A stretch of DNA of 64,000 bases from Desmonostoc geniculatum HA4340-LM1 (lineage in GTDB: Bacteria; Cyanobacteriota; Cyanobacteriia; Cyanobacteriales; Nostocaceae): positions 62,001 to 126,000 of the forward strand of contig JAHHHB010000005.1 of assembly GCA_019359545.1 (NCBI GenBank), written 5' to 3'. A program made the position numbers and the translations under genes. The notes under the pieces were generated by a model. The model saw only the letters and a program-made list of their open reading frames with translations. It was not told the origin of the DNA and did no database searches. Positions 19,360-28,684 of this stretch are shown piece by piece; the first letter of the stretch is position 1, and every line of letters starts with the position of its first letter.

Positions 19360-19591
19360 TACATTGTCCTAAAACTAGATATTTCTAATAGCTCCTACAC
19401 CGTAATTTTTCCTAAAATTTGGTAAGTATATATTCTAAACATCACTGAATTGATGGTCAGTTCTCAAATGCTCTAATTTCTAGAATAGACAATTAATGCC
19501 TGTGAGCAAAACTGTGGAGTGGGGGGATGGGTAAGTGGAGGGATGGGGAGATGGGGGGATGAAAGAGTTTTAAAACTAGAAGTTTCAAGGT
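19360..19591. other. Intergenic stretch with G-rich repeats
   Basis: A GGGGGGATGGGTAAGTGGAG-type low-complexity run lies at 19518-19562. Otherwise nothing is recognised; the promoter of the protease gene should be near 19365-19420. Confidence 0.4.
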
Positions 19592-19791
19592 CAAAGATTC
19601 AGCGGCGAAGCTCTGAGGTTCAACGACGAAGCTCTGAGGTTCAACGACGAAGCTCTGAGGTTTAACGACGAAGCTCTGAGGTTCAACGACGAAGCTCAGA
19701 GGTTTAACGACGAAGCTCAGAGGTTTAACGACGAAGCTCTGAGGTTCAACGACGAAGCTCTGAGGTTCAACGACGAAGCTCAGAGGTTCAA
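19592..19791. repeat. 21-bp tandem repeat, nine copies
   Basis: The unit is GAGGTTCAACGACGAAGCTC plus one base. Nine CGAAGCTC cores occur at exact 21-bp spacing from 19606 to 19774, with small changes (TCAACG/TTTAACG, CTCTG/CTCAG). The length is a multiple of three, so two plus-strand frames stay open (E-V-Q-R-R-S-S and R-F-N-D-E-A-L repeats), but no start codon with a ribosome site is seen. There are no unique spacers, so it is not CRISPR. Confidence 0.85.
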
Positions 19792-19942
19792 ACTAGTAAT
19801 CTTAAATACTCCCTCATCCCCCTCATCTAGCCACTCCGCTCATCTTCACTGGTTAGATGGAAAAAATAAAATTTAAATAATGGCGATATTAGTCAATTTA
19901 CATTCTGTGGGAGTTCTAGGTACGGTAACTTAGACTATCAGT

Positions 19943-20173
19943 AGCATTAATGAGATCGTGGTTCTTTCTCCTGCATGAGTTAACTCAATGAGTCCGAAAG
20001 AGAGGATTAATCCCGTCCCTCAAGCCATGTAAATCCTCCGCTGATGAAGTAGTCGAGTCCTCTCTCAAAAGAAAGGTTAAGCTTCCTTGCTCAGTTAGAG
20101 CAACGACACGGAGGCTGACTAGCTGATGCTCACTCGTTTTTCTTGCTGGAGAAAGAACCAGAATTGCTAATGC
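19943..20173. ncRNA. Candidate structured RNA next to psaK
   Basis: About 230 bp closed by two nested inverted pairs: GCATTA/TAATGC outside and the 12-bp GGTTCTTTCTCC/GGAGAAAGAACC inside (19960-19971 with 20148-20159). Within it are TTGCTC-AGTTA-GAGCAA, AGAGAGGA...TCCTCTCT and the palindrome TGAGTTAACTCA. A long closing stem with an open centre is reminiscent of 6S-type RNA, but I cannot identify it. The strand is not determined. It could instead be a MITE with 12-bp ends. Confidence 0.4.
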
Positions 20174-20206
20174 AACGTTAGAAGCAAGGCTTGCCTAATT
20201 CCAAAC

Positions 20207-20461
20207 CTACAGACGACCGATGTTAGTCAGTCCTAAAACAATGCCAATGCCAATAACATGACCAAAAGCCATCGCACCAACGAATGTTGGAATGCTTACA
20301 GGTAATATAGGTAGCTTGGGGCCAACTAAGGGTTTTTCAATCCTAGTACTTAGCAAAAGAACTACTAGGCTACTAAGACTGATGATTATTCCTACTGTGG
20401 GAGTCCACACGGGTGTTGGAGGAACAGATGCCGCTGCTGCGAGTAAAGTAGATGAAATCAA
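20207..20461 (-). CDS. psaK: Photosystem I reaction center subunit PsaK
   Basis: Small two-helix PSI subunit at the edge of the complex. 84 residues with helix 1 near WTPTVGIIISLSSLVVLLL and helix 2 near VGAMAFGHVIGIGIVLGLTNIGRL; the C-terminal AFGHxIGxGxVLGLxNxGR pattern is the psaK signature. The Lys-Pro-rich stromal loop (EKPLVGPKLPILPV) differs from the classical PsaK1, so it may be one of several paralogues that change with light. A candidate structured RNA lies immediately downstream. Confidence 0.93.
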   Translation of the reverse strand: MISSTLLAAAASVPPTPVWTPTVGIIISLSSLVVLLLSTRIEKPLVGPKLPILPVSIPTFVGAMAFGHVIGIGIVLGLTNIGRL

Positions 20462-20582
20462 GCTTTTGTCTCCTAAATGGAAAAGTTAATGTAGACCTAC
20501 AAGATTATAAAGTTAGCAGGCGCAAAAGTTTTTGAGATAGTTTAGACTTTTCTGGTGATTATTTTAAATTTGTGAAATTTTC

Positions 20583-21239
20583 ATGCGCGTTAAGATTTGC
20601 GGTATCACTCAACCAGAGCAGTCTATGGCGATCGCCTCTCTTGGCGCAACGGCACTAGGATTTATTTGTGTGCCGACCTCACCTCGCTACGTTACGACTT
20701 TGCAAATTCAAGCAGCAGTCGCCCAATTACCAGAAAACATTGACAAAATTGGCGTTTTTGCTAACGCTAGCATTGCCGAAATCAGGCAGATAGTTGTTGA
20801 TTCTGGGTTAACCGGCGTGCAGTTACACGGAGATGAATCACCAGGTTTTTGCTACCAATTACGTCAAGCTTTGCCCAATATCGAAATTCTTAAAGCATTT
20901 AGAATTCTTAGTCTTGAGCATCTCGAAACAACAGATAATTACGTAATTTACGTAGATACTTTATTACTGGATGCTTACCATCCACAACAACTGGGTGGTA
21001 CAGGCAAAACCTTAGATTGGACGATGCTACAGCAATTCAGTCCCAATTGCCCTTGGTTTTTAGCTGGGGGACTAACACCAGATAATATTGTCCAAGCTTT
21101 GAGTCAGGTAAATCCTAGCGGCATTGATTTATCTAGTGGTGTGGAAAGCGCACCTGGAGATAAGGATTTAGAGAAGGTAGCACTCTTGTTTGAGCGACTG
21201 GGGAGTAGGGAGTTGGGAGTGGGGAGTGTGGGGAGATGA
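20583..21239 (+). CDS. trpF: Phosphoribosylanthranilate isomerase with repeat-derived C-terminus
   Basis: Third step of tryptophan synthesis (PRA to CdRP), a TIM barrel. The catalytic motif MRVKICGIT is at the N-terminus (Cys7), with GVQLHGDE near 79, the general acid Asp in VDTLLLDAY near 128, and [11 protein letters not shown] and [16 protein letters not shown] at the phosphate site. The normal protein should end near LLFERL. The last about 13 residues ([12 protein letters not shown]) are read from a GGGGAGTAGG-type repeat that continues downstream as a microsatellite, so the C-terminus has been replaced or extended. Confidence 0.95.
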   Translation: MRVKICGITQPEQSMAIASLGATALGFICVPTSPRYVTTLQIQAAVAQLPENIDKIGVFANASIAEIRQIVVDSGLTGVQLHGDESPGFCYQLRQALPNIEILKAFRILSLEHLETTDNYVIYVDTLLLDAYHPQQLGGTGKTLDWTMLQQFSPNCPWFLAGGLTPDNIVQALSQVNPSGIDLSSGVESAPGDKDLEKVALLFERLGSRELGVGSVGR

Positions 21240-21470
21240 GGGAGATGAGGGAGATGAGGGAGATGAGGGAGCAGGGGAGCAGGGGAGCAGGGGAGCAGGG
21301 GAGCAGGGGAGCAGGGGAGCAGGGGAGCAGGGGAGCAGGGGAGCAGGGGAGCAGAGGAGCAGGGAAGCAGGAGAGCAGGGGAGCAGGGGAGCAGGGGAGC
21401 AGGGGAGCAGGGGAGCAGGGGAGCAGGAGAGCAGGGGAGCAGGGGAGCAGGGGAGCAGAGGAGAGTTCAA
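21200..21470. repeat. 8-bp microsatellite GCAGGGGA (about 27 units)
   Basis: Begins as GGGAGATGA units (21230-21270), then GCAGGGGA repeats with rare single-base changes. The 8-bp unit makes all frames cycle every 8 codons and stay open, which creates artificial ORFs on both strands. Confidence 0.9.
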
Positions 21471-21499
21471 TGTGCCAAGTTCAATCCCCTCTGCCCCTG

Positions 21500-21592
21500 T
21501 GCCCCTCTGCCCCTCTGCCTCTTGTGCCCAATGCCCCATGCCCCATGCCCCATGCCCCATGCCCAATGCCCAATGCCCCATTCCCTACATAA
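21500..21592. repeat. CCCCATG/CCCAATG heptamer array
   Basis: Consecutive CCCCATG and CCCAATG heptamers, matching the CCCCA(A/G)T class of short tandem repeats known in heterocystous cyanobacteria. It runs up to the stop codon of folE. Confidence 0.8.
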
Positions 21593-22292
21593 ACGTTGCT
21601 TGATGGCGAATCAAGTTAAAGAGTTCTTCGCGGGTTTTGTGTTCTTCTTGAAACACACCAACCATTGCGCTAGTAACAGTCCAAGAACCCGGTTTCTGGA
21701 CTCCTCGCATCACCATGCACATATGGCTAGCTTCCATGACAACGGCGACGCCTTGAGGTTCGAGAATGGTCTGAATTGCTTCGGCAATTTGGCGGGTTAG
21801 TCTCTCCTGTACTTGCAAGCGGCGGGAATACATCTCGACAATCCGGGCTAGCTTACTTAGTCCCACAACTTTTTGATTGGGAATATAAGCAACGTGCGCT
21901 CTACCCATAAATGGCAACATGTGATGTTCGCACAAGCTAAAGAAATTAATGTCTCGGACTAGTACCATCTCGTTATGCCCTTCGTCAAAGATGGCATCGT
22001 TAACAAGTTCTTCGAGGGATTGGTTATAGCCACTTGTCAAAAACCGCATTGCCTCGGCTACTCGTTTGGGTGTTTTGAGGAGTCCTTCGCGTTCCGGGTC
22101 TTCTCCAACGCCCAATATTATTGTCCGCACGGCGTCCTTCATTTCCTCCATTTGTTCCTCTGTTGGCGGGAACACATTCGGTTGTCGCCCATTGTGGGTA
22201 TTGCGATCGGGTCTTGGAGTTATGGCTTCTGCTAAATCGGAAATTAAAGGCGATTGAGAGTAATTGGAACCGTTGGAACTAGCGATAGTCAT
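21585..22292 (-). CDS. folE: GTP cyclohydrolase I
   Basis: Converts GTP to 7,8-dihydroneopterin triphosphate for folate, pterin and queuosine-type pathways. Zinc and active-site residues are visible: [10 protein letters not shown] (Cys and His) near residue 123 and HMCMVMRG (second Cys) near 193; also [19 protein letters not shown] near 63. The first 45 residues are a variable extension typical of cyanobacterial forms. 235 residues. The gene ends inside the CCCCATG repeat zone. Confidence 0.96.
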   Translation of the reverse strand: MTIASSNGSNYSQSPLISDLAEAITPRPDRNTHNGRQPNVFPPTEEQMEEMKDAVRTIILGVGEDPEREGLLKTPKRVAEAMRFLTSGYNQSLEELVNDAIFDEGHNEMVLVRDINFFSLCEHHMLPFMGRAHVAYIPNQKVVGLSKLARIVEMYSRRLQVQERLTRQIAEAIQTILEPQGVAVVMEASHMCMVMRGVQKPGSWTVTSAMVGVFQEEHKTREELFNLIRHQATFM

Positions 22293-22319
22293 GATTCAGT
22301 CTTGGTTATGGTTTGAATT

Positions 22320-22395
22320 TAGTTATGAGTTAGGAGTTATGAGTTAGGAGTTAAAAATTCTAATTCTTAACTCCTAACTCCTAACTCCTAACTTC
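22320..22395. repeat. TTAGGAG / CTCCTAA heptamer hairpin
   Basis: GAGTTAGGAGTTATGAGTTAGGAG and its inverse around AAAAATTCTAATTC, between folE and the SDR gene; can form a stem-loop. Confidence 0.6.
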
Positions 22396-22399
22396 GCAA

Positions 22400-23125
22400 T
22401 TAGAGTGCCCCTGCACTGGGCATTATGGTCAATTCATCAATAACTGCCTGTTGTGGTAATAGAACTGTGTGGAGAATTGACTGGGCTATAGTTTCTGGGG
22501 TTAACATTTTGGAACGGTCTAAATTGGCATTGACTGTTTCTGTGTCCCAAATTTCGGTATTGACTGCGCCAGGACAGATGGTTGTAACACGGATGCCGTG
22601 GGCGCGTTCTTCTTGTGCCAAGGTTTGAGAGAGGGCAATCAAACCAGCTTTGCTGACGTTGTATACTCCCCAATAGGGAAATGGTTGCTTGCCGGCAATG
22701 GAGGCGATGTTGATAATTGTGCCTCTGCCCCGATCGCGCATTAATGGCAATATTGCCGTAATACACTGAAATACGCTGGTGAGATTCAGGTCTATTACTT
22801 GCTGCCAACCTGAGAGGGGAGTTTCACTCAAGCTACCTGTATACGCTATGCCAGCATTATTGACCAAAATATCAAGATCGCCAAAGTCAAGGGCGATCGC
22901 TTGGATCTTTTCTTTTACTTGAGAGATTTGCCCTAAATCTAAAGGGTAAGCTTTCGCTTCCACCCCAGTATGTTCTAGGGCTTCCCTTACCGCCTCCAAC
23001 TTATCCAAAGAACGGCTGACTAAGGCAACATCTATTCCCGCCTTTGCAAAGGCTAAAGCCGTTGCTTTCCCAATTCCACTACTTGCCCCAGTAATCAGGG
23101 CGCGTCGTTTTTGCTCGGCACTCAT
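22400..23125 (-). CDS. Short-chain dehydrogenase/reductase (SDR)
   Basis: Classical SDR of unknown substrate. I start at MSAEQKRRALITG, with GGGAGAGA just upstream; a longer start adds 10 residues. The cofactor motif TGASSGIGKA is near residue 11, NNAGIAY near 85, the catalytic serine in IINIASIAGK near 138, and Y-x3-K in YNVSKAG near 153. The position after the second beta strand (SRS) favours NADP(H). About 241 residues. It stands between folE and a small ORF; no pathway is implied. Confidence 0.9.
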   Translation of the reverse strand: MSAEQKRRALITGASSGIGKATALAFAKAGIDVALVSRSLDKLEAVREALEHTGVEAKAYPLDLGQISQVKEKIQAIALDFGDLDILVNNAGIAYTGSLSETPLSGWQQVIDLNLTSVFQCITAILPLMRDRGRGTIINIASIAGKQPFPYWGVYNVSKAGLIALSQTLAQEERAHGIRVTTICPGAVNTEIWDTETVNANLDRSKMLTPETIAQSILHTVLLPQQAVIDELTIMPSAGAL

Positions 23126-23220
23126 GGTCTCTCCCAATTTTTTGGCAATTCCCAAACCTTATTACCACCCAATTATTCTCATCTTTGAGTTTCCATAGAT
23201 TAAAGGAATCTAAAAATCTG

Positions 23221-23385
23221 ATGATTTTCATTGAGCAACTGCTATTATGCAGTGCAATAGTTGGTATATTGTGGGTTTTCTCTGTTAAAGACTACAAATC
23301 ATCGCCGGAGAAATCACCCCGTACATTCAAAGTAAATTACTTAACGAAACAGAATTCAGGAGTCAGAATTCAGAATTCAGAATGA
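23221..23385 (+). CDS. Possible small membrane peptide
   Basis: 54 residues beginning MIFIEQLLLCSAIVGILWVF, a likely single membrane helix, then a basic stretch. AAAGGA lies 12-17 nt upstream. The last dozen residues come from a CAGAATTCAGGAGTC repeat, so the native C-terminus may be lost. No family recognised; it may not be real. Confidence 0.35.
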   Translation: MIFIEQLLLCSAIVGILWVFSVKDYKSSPEKSPRTFKVNYLTKQNSGVRIQNSE

Positions 23386-23415
23386 ATTTTATACAACTGG
23401 CGAATTAATAGACTC

Positions 23416-23460
23416 TTTTTAGTGCCACACCAAATTTTGAATTTGGTGTGGCACTAAAAA
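23416..23460. terminator. Bidirectional hairpin terminator
   Basis: Perfect 21-bp arms (TTTTTAGTGCCACACCAAATT and inverse) with a 3-nt loop. The T-runs at both ends make it work in both directions, between the small ORF and accA. Confidence 0.8.
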
Positions 23461-23669
23461 TTCGTGGTTCTAGATCCCCCACTCATGAATTCTGACTCCT
23501 GAATTCTGACTTCTGAATTCTTCTCTAATAATACAAAAGCCACTCAATCAAATTAAGTAGATTTGCCAAACATGCAAATGCCTATGGCTAATCAGATTGT
23601 TAAAAATCTTTAAGCACCATAGGCAATTATAGCATTGCTACTCAGTTAATTAATCATTTTGCACTGCCT

Positions 23670-24650
23670 TTAATGGGCAACTTCTGTAAAAACACCAATT
23701 TTGCGGAATTTTTCATAGCGAAGTTGGCGGCGCTCTGGGGCGGTTAAGCGGTTGAGTTCTTCCAAATTTTCCAACAGCACTTGCTTGAGGGTAGTAGCGG
23801 CTTTCAAGGGGTCAGAATGAGCGCCACCGATGGGTTCAGGCAATATCTGGTCGATAATTCCTAAATTTTTCAGGTCGTGGGAAATAATTTTGAGGGCGAC
23901 GGCGGCTTGGGGAGCTTTGCCAGCATCTTTCCACAAAATGGCGGCACAGGCTTCGGGGGTAGCGACGGTATAAACTGAGTGTTCAAACATCAGTAAACGA
24001 TCGCCAACACCAATACCAAGGGCGCCACCAGAACCGCCTTCACCGATAACTGTGCAGATAATTGGCACATCTAGACAGAACATTTCCCGCAAATTGTAGG
24101 CGATCGCTTCTCCTTGACCTTGGTGTTCGGCTTCCACTCCCGACCAAGCTCCTGGCGTGTCGATAAAAGTTAAAATCGGCATCCCGAACTTGTTGGCGTG
24201 TTCCATTAACCGCAATGCTTTACGGTAGCCGCCAGGATAAGGCATACCAAAGTTGCGGGCAATATTGTCTTTAGTATCGCGGCCTTTTTGATGACCCAAC
24301 ATGACCACAGGTTGTCCACTCAGACGCCCGACACCACCAACTAAAGCAGGATCGTCACCACCGCAGCGATCGCCATGCAACTCCATCCATTCATCACTAA
24401 TTGCTTGAATGTAATCGAGAGTACTAGGGCGGCGCGGATGACGAGCGACTTGCAATCGCTGGGATGGGGATAAACTACTAAAAATTTCCTCACGCAGCTG
24501 CATGGCACGTGTTTCTAGTTGACGAATTTGACCAGAAACATCAACGCCATTTTCTTCCGCAAGTTGCCGAATTTGATCGATTCGGGTTGCAAGTTCTGCT
24601 AGAGGCTTTTCAAAATCCAACAGTAGCGGTTTACGTTCAGTAGTTGCCAT
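23670..24650 (-). CDS. accA: Acetyl-CoA carboxylase carboxyltransferase subunit alpha
   Basis: Carboxyltransferase alpha subunit of acetyl-CoA carboxylase, first committed step of fatty acid synthesis; partner AccD is not in the window. Motifs: [11 protein letters not shown] near residue 74, [30 protein letters not shown] near 162, [15 protein letters not shown] near 203, [16 protein letters not shown] ([12 protein letters not shown]). 326 residues is normal. It lies downstream of aar and ado in the same direction, an order frequently conserved in cyanobacteria, linking malonyl-CoA supply with acyl-ACP use. Confidence 0.97.
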   Translation of the reverse strand: MATTERKPLLLDFEKPLAELATRIDQIRQLAEENGVDVSGQIRQLETRAMQLREEIFSSLSPSQRLQVARHPRRPSTLDYIQAISDEWMELHGDRCGGDDPALVGGVGRLSGQPVVMLGHQKGRDTKDNIARNFGMPYPGGYRKALRLMEHANKFGMPILTFIDTPGAWSGVEAEHQGQGEAIAYNLREMFCLDVPIICTVIGEGGSGGALGIGVGDRLLMFEHSVYTVATPEACAAILWKDAGKAPQAAVALKIISHDLKNLGIIDQILPEPIGGAHSDPLKAATTLKQVLLENLEELNRLTAPERRQLRYEKFRKIGVFTEVAH

Positions 24651-24681
24651 CGTAGGAGTTATGAGTTACGAATTATCTATT

Positions 24682-24780
24682 TTTTGTCATTGGTCATTTG
24701 TCAATTGTCATTTGTCTAAAGCTAATGACCAATGACCAATGACCAATGACTAATGACTAATGACCAATGACCAATGACTA
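24682..24780. repeat. AATGACC/AATGACT heptamer array
   Basis: GTCATTGGTCATTTGTCAAT followed by its inverse as more than eight AATGACC/AATGACT units between aar and accA. The aar stop codon lies at the array edge. Confidence 0.75.
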
Positions 24781-25797
24781 AACCAACAGCGGTCTAAATC
24801 CATGTTTCACTGACACCCGACCAATCTGCTCCATTTTGTCTACAGTAATCTGATTGCGTCCCCATGAAAAGTTTGTGTACAACTTCTCAAATTCCAGCAA
24901 CATGGATTCGGCAAAACAAGCAAACAACTGGCGTGCTGGTACGTCCATATTGACGATTTTCATAATTTTCCAGTCAATATCCAGGGAATGCTCTACAATT
25001 CCACCATTTAACACGTATACACCGGGATGTTGAATTTTTGTTGCTAAATTTTTAGGATAACCACCATCAATCAACAAACATGGTTGTTTCAAAACAGTAG
25101 GTTCAATTTCTACACCTTTGGGCATACTGGCAACCCAAACTACAATATCAGCTTGGGGTAGTGCTTCGGTCAAACTCATGATTTTTCCTCGCCCCAGTTC
25201 GCCTTGTAACTCTTTGAGACGTTCTTGATCGCGGGCTATTAGCAGAAGTTCTTGGACATCTGTTTTCGCATCTAGCCAGCGTGTAACTGCACTGCCAATA
25301 TCGCCTGTTGCGCCACATATAGCAACTGTTGCTTTTGAGAGTTCAATTCCCAGTTGTTTTGATGCTTCTTCTACCTGCCGACTAATAATATAGGCAGTAT
25401 GGGTATTTCCTGTAGTGAAGCGTTCAAACTCTAGTTTGATGTTGCGGACTTGGCTAAACTGTTCCAACTTAAAATTTTCAAAAATTATCGAAGAAAATCC
25501 GCCTAAAGCCGTAATATTAATGCCATGCTTTTGTGCGTGTGCCATAGCGTTAAGCACTTTGCGCGTTGCTGCTTTGATGCGACGGGTAGCTAGCATCTCT
25601 GGCAAAAAGCAAGATTCTACGTAGCGTCCTTCAATTTTCTGTCCAGTGACACTGGTAACAGTAATATTATCAACAATTTGTGGGGGGGCGCTGCACCAAA
25701 AGTCTAGCCCTTGATCGGCATATTCTGGGTATCCCAATTCTTGAGCTACTGCTTGAGCGTGTTCTAAACTAGTCAGATGTCCAATTAGACCAAACAT
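24778..25797 (-). CDS. aar: Long-chain acyl-[acyl-carrier-protein] reductase
   Basis: NADPH-dependent reductase giving fatty aldehydes from acyl-ACP, the first step of cyanobacterial alkane synthesis. N-terminus [18 protein letters not shown] is characteristic. The substrate thioester cysteine is most likely in [19 protein letters not shown]... region, and the Rossmann motif [11 protein letters not shown] is near residue 162. 339 residues is normal. It sits directly downstream of ado, separated by heptamer repeats, and upstream of accA. Confidence 0.97.
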   Translation of the reverse strand: MFGLIGHLTSLEHAQAVAQELGYPEYADQGLDFWCSAPPQIVDNITVTSVTGQKIEGRYVESCFLPEMLATRRIKAATRKVLNAMAHAQKHGINITALGGFSSIIFENFKLEQFSQVRNIKLEFERFTTGNTHTAYIISRQVEEASKQLGIELSKATVAICGATGDIGSAVTRWLDAKTDVQELLLIARDQERLKELQGELGRGKIMSLTEALPQADIVVWVASMPKGVEIEPTVLKQPCLLIDGGYPKNLATKIQHPGVYVLNGGIVEHSLDIDWKIMKIVNMDVPARQLFACFAESMLLEFEKLYTNFSWGRNQITVDKMEQIGRVSVKHGFRPLLV

Positions 25798-25854
25798 GTA
25801 ATGATTATTAGCCTTGTGCTGTCTTGAGCGCGTGGAATGAGTTGGAAGTTGAAA

Positions 25855-26155
25855 GTTAGGAGTTGGGAGTTAGGAGTTAGGAGTTAGGAGTGAGGAGTGA
25901 GGAGTTAAGAGTTGAGTTGAATGTGAATTAAGAGTTGAAAAGCTTTCAATTTTGTTGATGATTCAAAAATGACGGTTTTGTTCCAGCTTGGAAACCCTTA
26001 TGGGACAATGTGATTTTTTAATTCACATCATGTGTGAGTTAGCAGTTTCAAGTTCAAGATTGGTAATTTTATCAGTTCAAGCTTTCTAACGCTTAACTCC
26101 CAACTCCTAACTCCTAACTCCTAACTCCCAACTCCTAACTCCTAACTCCTAACCC
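25855..26155. repeat. TTAGGAG / CTCCTAA heptamer arrays between ado and aar
   Basis: Array GGAGTTAGGAGTTAGGAGTG at 25858-25912 and inverse ACTCCTAACTCCTAACTCCC at 26096-26155 flank about 180 bp of unique sequence. This may hold the aar promoter, since ado and aar are often transcribed separately. Confidence 0.65.
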
Positions 26156-26164
26156 CTCAATTTT

Positions 26165-26863
26165 TTAAGCGGCTGTGAGTCCGTGGGCTGACAAGCGCAT
26201 GATCTCGAAAGTTTTGAAACCGATGTTACTTAATGCTTCACCGTACTGAATCATAAAATCTTCTATTAAAGCCTCTTTTTCCATTGCTAAAGTTTTTGCA
26301 TCATCTGCTACTTCGTTGAGCATTTTCCAAACAAGAGGAAGGTTTTGGCGATTTGCTTGTTCTAATTCAGCTTTGGATTCGACAAAGTGTTCTTTGAGCC
26401 AAACTTCTCCAAAGTTGAGATGACTGTATTCATCTTTTACTACACCCTCAGTGATTTTACGAGCAAAATCATCAGCAACGGGAATGTAGATGTTGTATGC
26501 TGCGATCGCAAAACATTCGATAATCAAAGACTGAATCAACAAACAAGTGACGACTTTGCCTTGGGCGGCGGCTGTTTGGAAGTTTTGGTGTAGTCCAGAG
26601 AAAAATTCTTTGGCAAATTGCAAATCTGGGGTGATTTGCAAATTGCGTCCACAAGCTTCAAATCCTTTCTTGTGGCGACTTTCCATCTTCGATAGACGAA
26701 TCAATTCTGTTTGGGATTCTGGCAGCAGTTCGGCTAGTTGGATGTAATTTTCATGGGCTTCTTGTTCCCCTTCAATCACGATCGCATTAATTCGGCTATA
26801 GGCGTCTTTGTATTTTTCGCTCTTGAAATCAATTTCTTGAGATTGGTCTCTTAGCTGCTGCAT
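26165..26863 (-). CDS. ado: Aldehyde-deformylating oxygenase
   Basis: Ferritin-like di-iron enzyme turning fatty aldehydes into alkanes plus formate. 232 residues. Iron ligands are visible in [10 protein letters not shown] (Glu near 32), [16 protein letters not shown] [10 protein letters not shown] (Glu/His near 60-63), [11 protein letters not shown] (Glu near 115) and [12 protein letters not shown] (Glu/His near 144-147). The upstream gap carries GGAGAAAAC in front of the ATG. First gene of the ado-aar-accA set. Confidence 0.97.
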   Translation of the reverse strand: MQQLRDQSQEIDFKSEKYKDAYSRINAIVIEGEQEAHENYIQLAELLPESQTELIRLSKMESRHKKGFEACGRNLQITPDLQFAKEFFSGLHQNFQTAAAQGKVVTCLLIQSLIIECFAIAAYNIYIPVADDFARKITEGVVKDEYSHLNFGEVWLKEHFVESKAELEQANRQNLPLVWKMLNEVADDAKTLAMEKEALIEDFMIQYGEALSNIGFKTFEIMRLSAHGLTAA

Positions 26864-27042
26864 GGTATGTTTTCTCCTCTAAAGAAAGAATTATTTGACA
26901 CCAGGATTCAATTTACCCTATGAACAGAGGGTAATAATCATTGTGGTTTAATTTAACTTAACAAGTAACTATGTTTATAGATTAGCTGTTGCTGGGGTCG
27001 ATGCTCTAGTACTAAAGAAACAAATGCTTTGCCGCGCAACTG

Positions 27043-27870
27043 ATGTCTAAACCAAACTGGAATTTCAAATCTGGCGATTTTGTCAGCCTAGTAGTGTTAC
27101 TGCTAGGAGCATTTATCGTTCTACTACCGCTGTTTGTGGTCTTTCTCACCTCCTTTGCACCGACAATGGCAAGCCCAGAAGATTTGTCCAAAAATAACTG
27201 GTCTTTAGCTAATTACCTTGCTGCATGGCAGCAAGGTAAATTTTTGCTGGCGTTTGCTAATTCTACCTTGGTAGCGATCGCTGTGACGGCGTTTCAGATT
27301 CTGACTTCGGCTTTGGCTGGTTACGCCCTCGCACGGCTAAAGTTTCGGGGACGCCAAGCACTGCTGTTAATCGTCTTGGCAACTTTGGTGATTCCCTTTC
27401 AATTGTTGGTGATTCCGATTTTTTTGGTGTTGAAATGGGGACACCTGATAAATACATACGGGGCGCTAATCTTACCCACTGCGGTTAACGGCTTCGGTAT
27501 TTTCTTATTACGTCAATATTTCCAGACAATTCCCCTGGAGTTAGAAGAAGCCGCAGCCATAGACGGGGCAAACCGACTGCAAATTTTGTGGCGAGTGATG
27601 TTACCTTTAGCCCGTCCGGCCTTATTAACACTTTTTTTGTTCACCTTCATCGGCGAATGGAATGATTTGTTTAAACCTTTAGTGTTTACCACACGACCGG
27701 AATTAAGAACGGTGCAGCTGGCGTTGGCTGAGTTTCAGGAGCAATTTACGAATAATTGGCCTTTGATGATGGCAGCGGTAACAATAGCCACAGTGCCAAT
27801 GATGGTATTATTTTTGATCGGTCAGCGTCAGTTTATTCGGGGTATTGCCACCGCAGGGATTAAGAATTAA
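27043..27870 (+). CDS. Carbohydrate-type ABC transporter permease
   Basis: Inner-membrane permease of the MalG/LacG type. 275 residues with about six helices. The EAA coupling loop reads LEEAAAIDGANRLQILWRVMLPLARPAL near residues 167-194, the contact with the ATPase. A typical last part FIGEWNDLFKPLVF follows. No sugar-binding protein, second permease or ATPase is adjacent, so partners must be elsewhere; this is common for cyanobacterial sugar transporters. Specificity unknown. Confidence 0.9.
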   Translation: MSKPNWNFKSGDFVSLVVLLLGAFIVLLPLFVVFLTSFAPTMASPEDLSKNNWSLANYLAAWQQGKFLLAFANSTLVAIAVTAFQILTSALAGYALARLKFRGRQALLLIVLATLVIPFQLLVIPIFLVLKWGHLINTYGALILPTAVNGFGIFLLRQYFQTIPLELEEAAAIDGANRLQILWRVMLPLARPALLTLFLFTFIGEWNDLFKPLVFTTRPELRTVQLALAEFQEQFTNNWPLMMAAVTIATVPMMVLFLIGQRQFIRGIATAGIKN

Positions 27871-28286
27871 GCAGCAAAGGCTGACGCCGAGTAATACAGC
27901 GTTTTGCAGCTAAAGGACTTCCAACTAAAAAAATATTCCATGATTGTGTCAGGAAACCAAGCAGACCAAGCAGAGGAGGAAGAATCTGATAGTCGTTTTC
28001 GGTCTGAAAATTGGATAATTTAATTTCTGGATTTCCCTAAATGAAGTACACATGTAAGGGCACAACATTGTTGTGCCCTTACTATGGACGATCGTCTGTA
28101 CCTCACTCATTTGCAATCTGCTATATCAGATTAATTCTCCTGTAAAGACGCGATTAATCGCGTCTCTCCGTCAATTCTTAATAGAAATCCACGAGAAAAA
28201 TGTCAACTTTTATTACACACTCCGTAATTCTTACAGACCAACTTGAACCAATAATTATCCACATTCCGTAAGGAACCCAAATAATC
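27871..28286. other. Intergenic stretch with two small palindromes
   Basis: No gene seen. It holds a 12-bp hairpin at 28054-28082 (GTAAGGGCACAA / TTGTGCCCTTAC) and a perfect 20-bp palindrome AGACGCGATTAATCGCGTCT at 28146-28165. Both are common repeat types of these genomes. The first could end the permease transcript. Confidence 0.5.
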
Positions 28287-28613
28287 ATGAGTTCTCAACC
28301 AGTCTTAGACCCTCAAACATTAGAGCAGTTACAAAACGAGATTCAGGAGAAATTTAACGAAACCTTAGAAAACGCTGACTTCAATTCACTACTTGAAAAG
28401 TACGGCATATTACAAGATAGAGTCTTGAGAGTTTATTGGCAGTTTAATCTTGACCCAAATCAACTGATATCTGATGATGCAGTTGATGAGCAGCAAGCCA
28501 ATGCGTTATTGCCAACAACTCCAAAAACTCCAATACCAGAAATTGTGTTAGTTAAAAAAGCGTGGTGTATTCCTTGTCCAACAAATAACAACCCCTTAGG
28601 CTGCGCCTGTTAA
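28287..28613 (+). CDS. Small peptide with leader-like body and Cys-rich tail
   Basis: 108 residues, not recognised as a named family. The first about 75 residues are helical and acidic (LEQLQNEIQEKFNETLENADFNSLL...), then a Pro-rich joint, then a short tail AWCIPCPTNNNPLGCAC with four cysteines at the very end. A long acidic leader followed by a compact Cys-rich core resembles RiPP precursors. AAGGAA lies 8-14 nt before the ATG. No modifying enzyme, protease or transporter is next to it, so the role is inference. Confidence 0.72.
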   Translation: MSSQPVLDPQTLEQLQNEIQEKFNETLENADFNSLLEKYGILQDRVLRVYWQFNLDPNQLISDDAVDEQQANALLPTTPKTPIPEIVLVKKAWCIPCPTNNNPLGCAC

Positions 28614-28684
28614 ATAGTTCACTCTTTGTACTGTAAAAAGTTTATCCTAGTCAGTGATTCTGATTTGTTGAGCGCGAGTTTGTA

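Noticed and set aside
19592-19791. CRISPR array
   Set aside because: The repeats are strictly tandem with 21-bp period and have no unique spacers; no cas genes in the window.
20031-20080. Hammerhead ribozyme (CTGATGA ... GAAA)
   Set aside because: CTGATGA and GAAA are present in order, but no stem II can form between them and no matching stem I/III is found.
21168-21603. Three ORFs of 118-137 codons made of Gly-Glu-Gln-Gly-Ser-Arg or Ser-Pro-Leu-Leu-Pro repeats
   Set aside because: They are the 8-bp microsatellite read in different frames.
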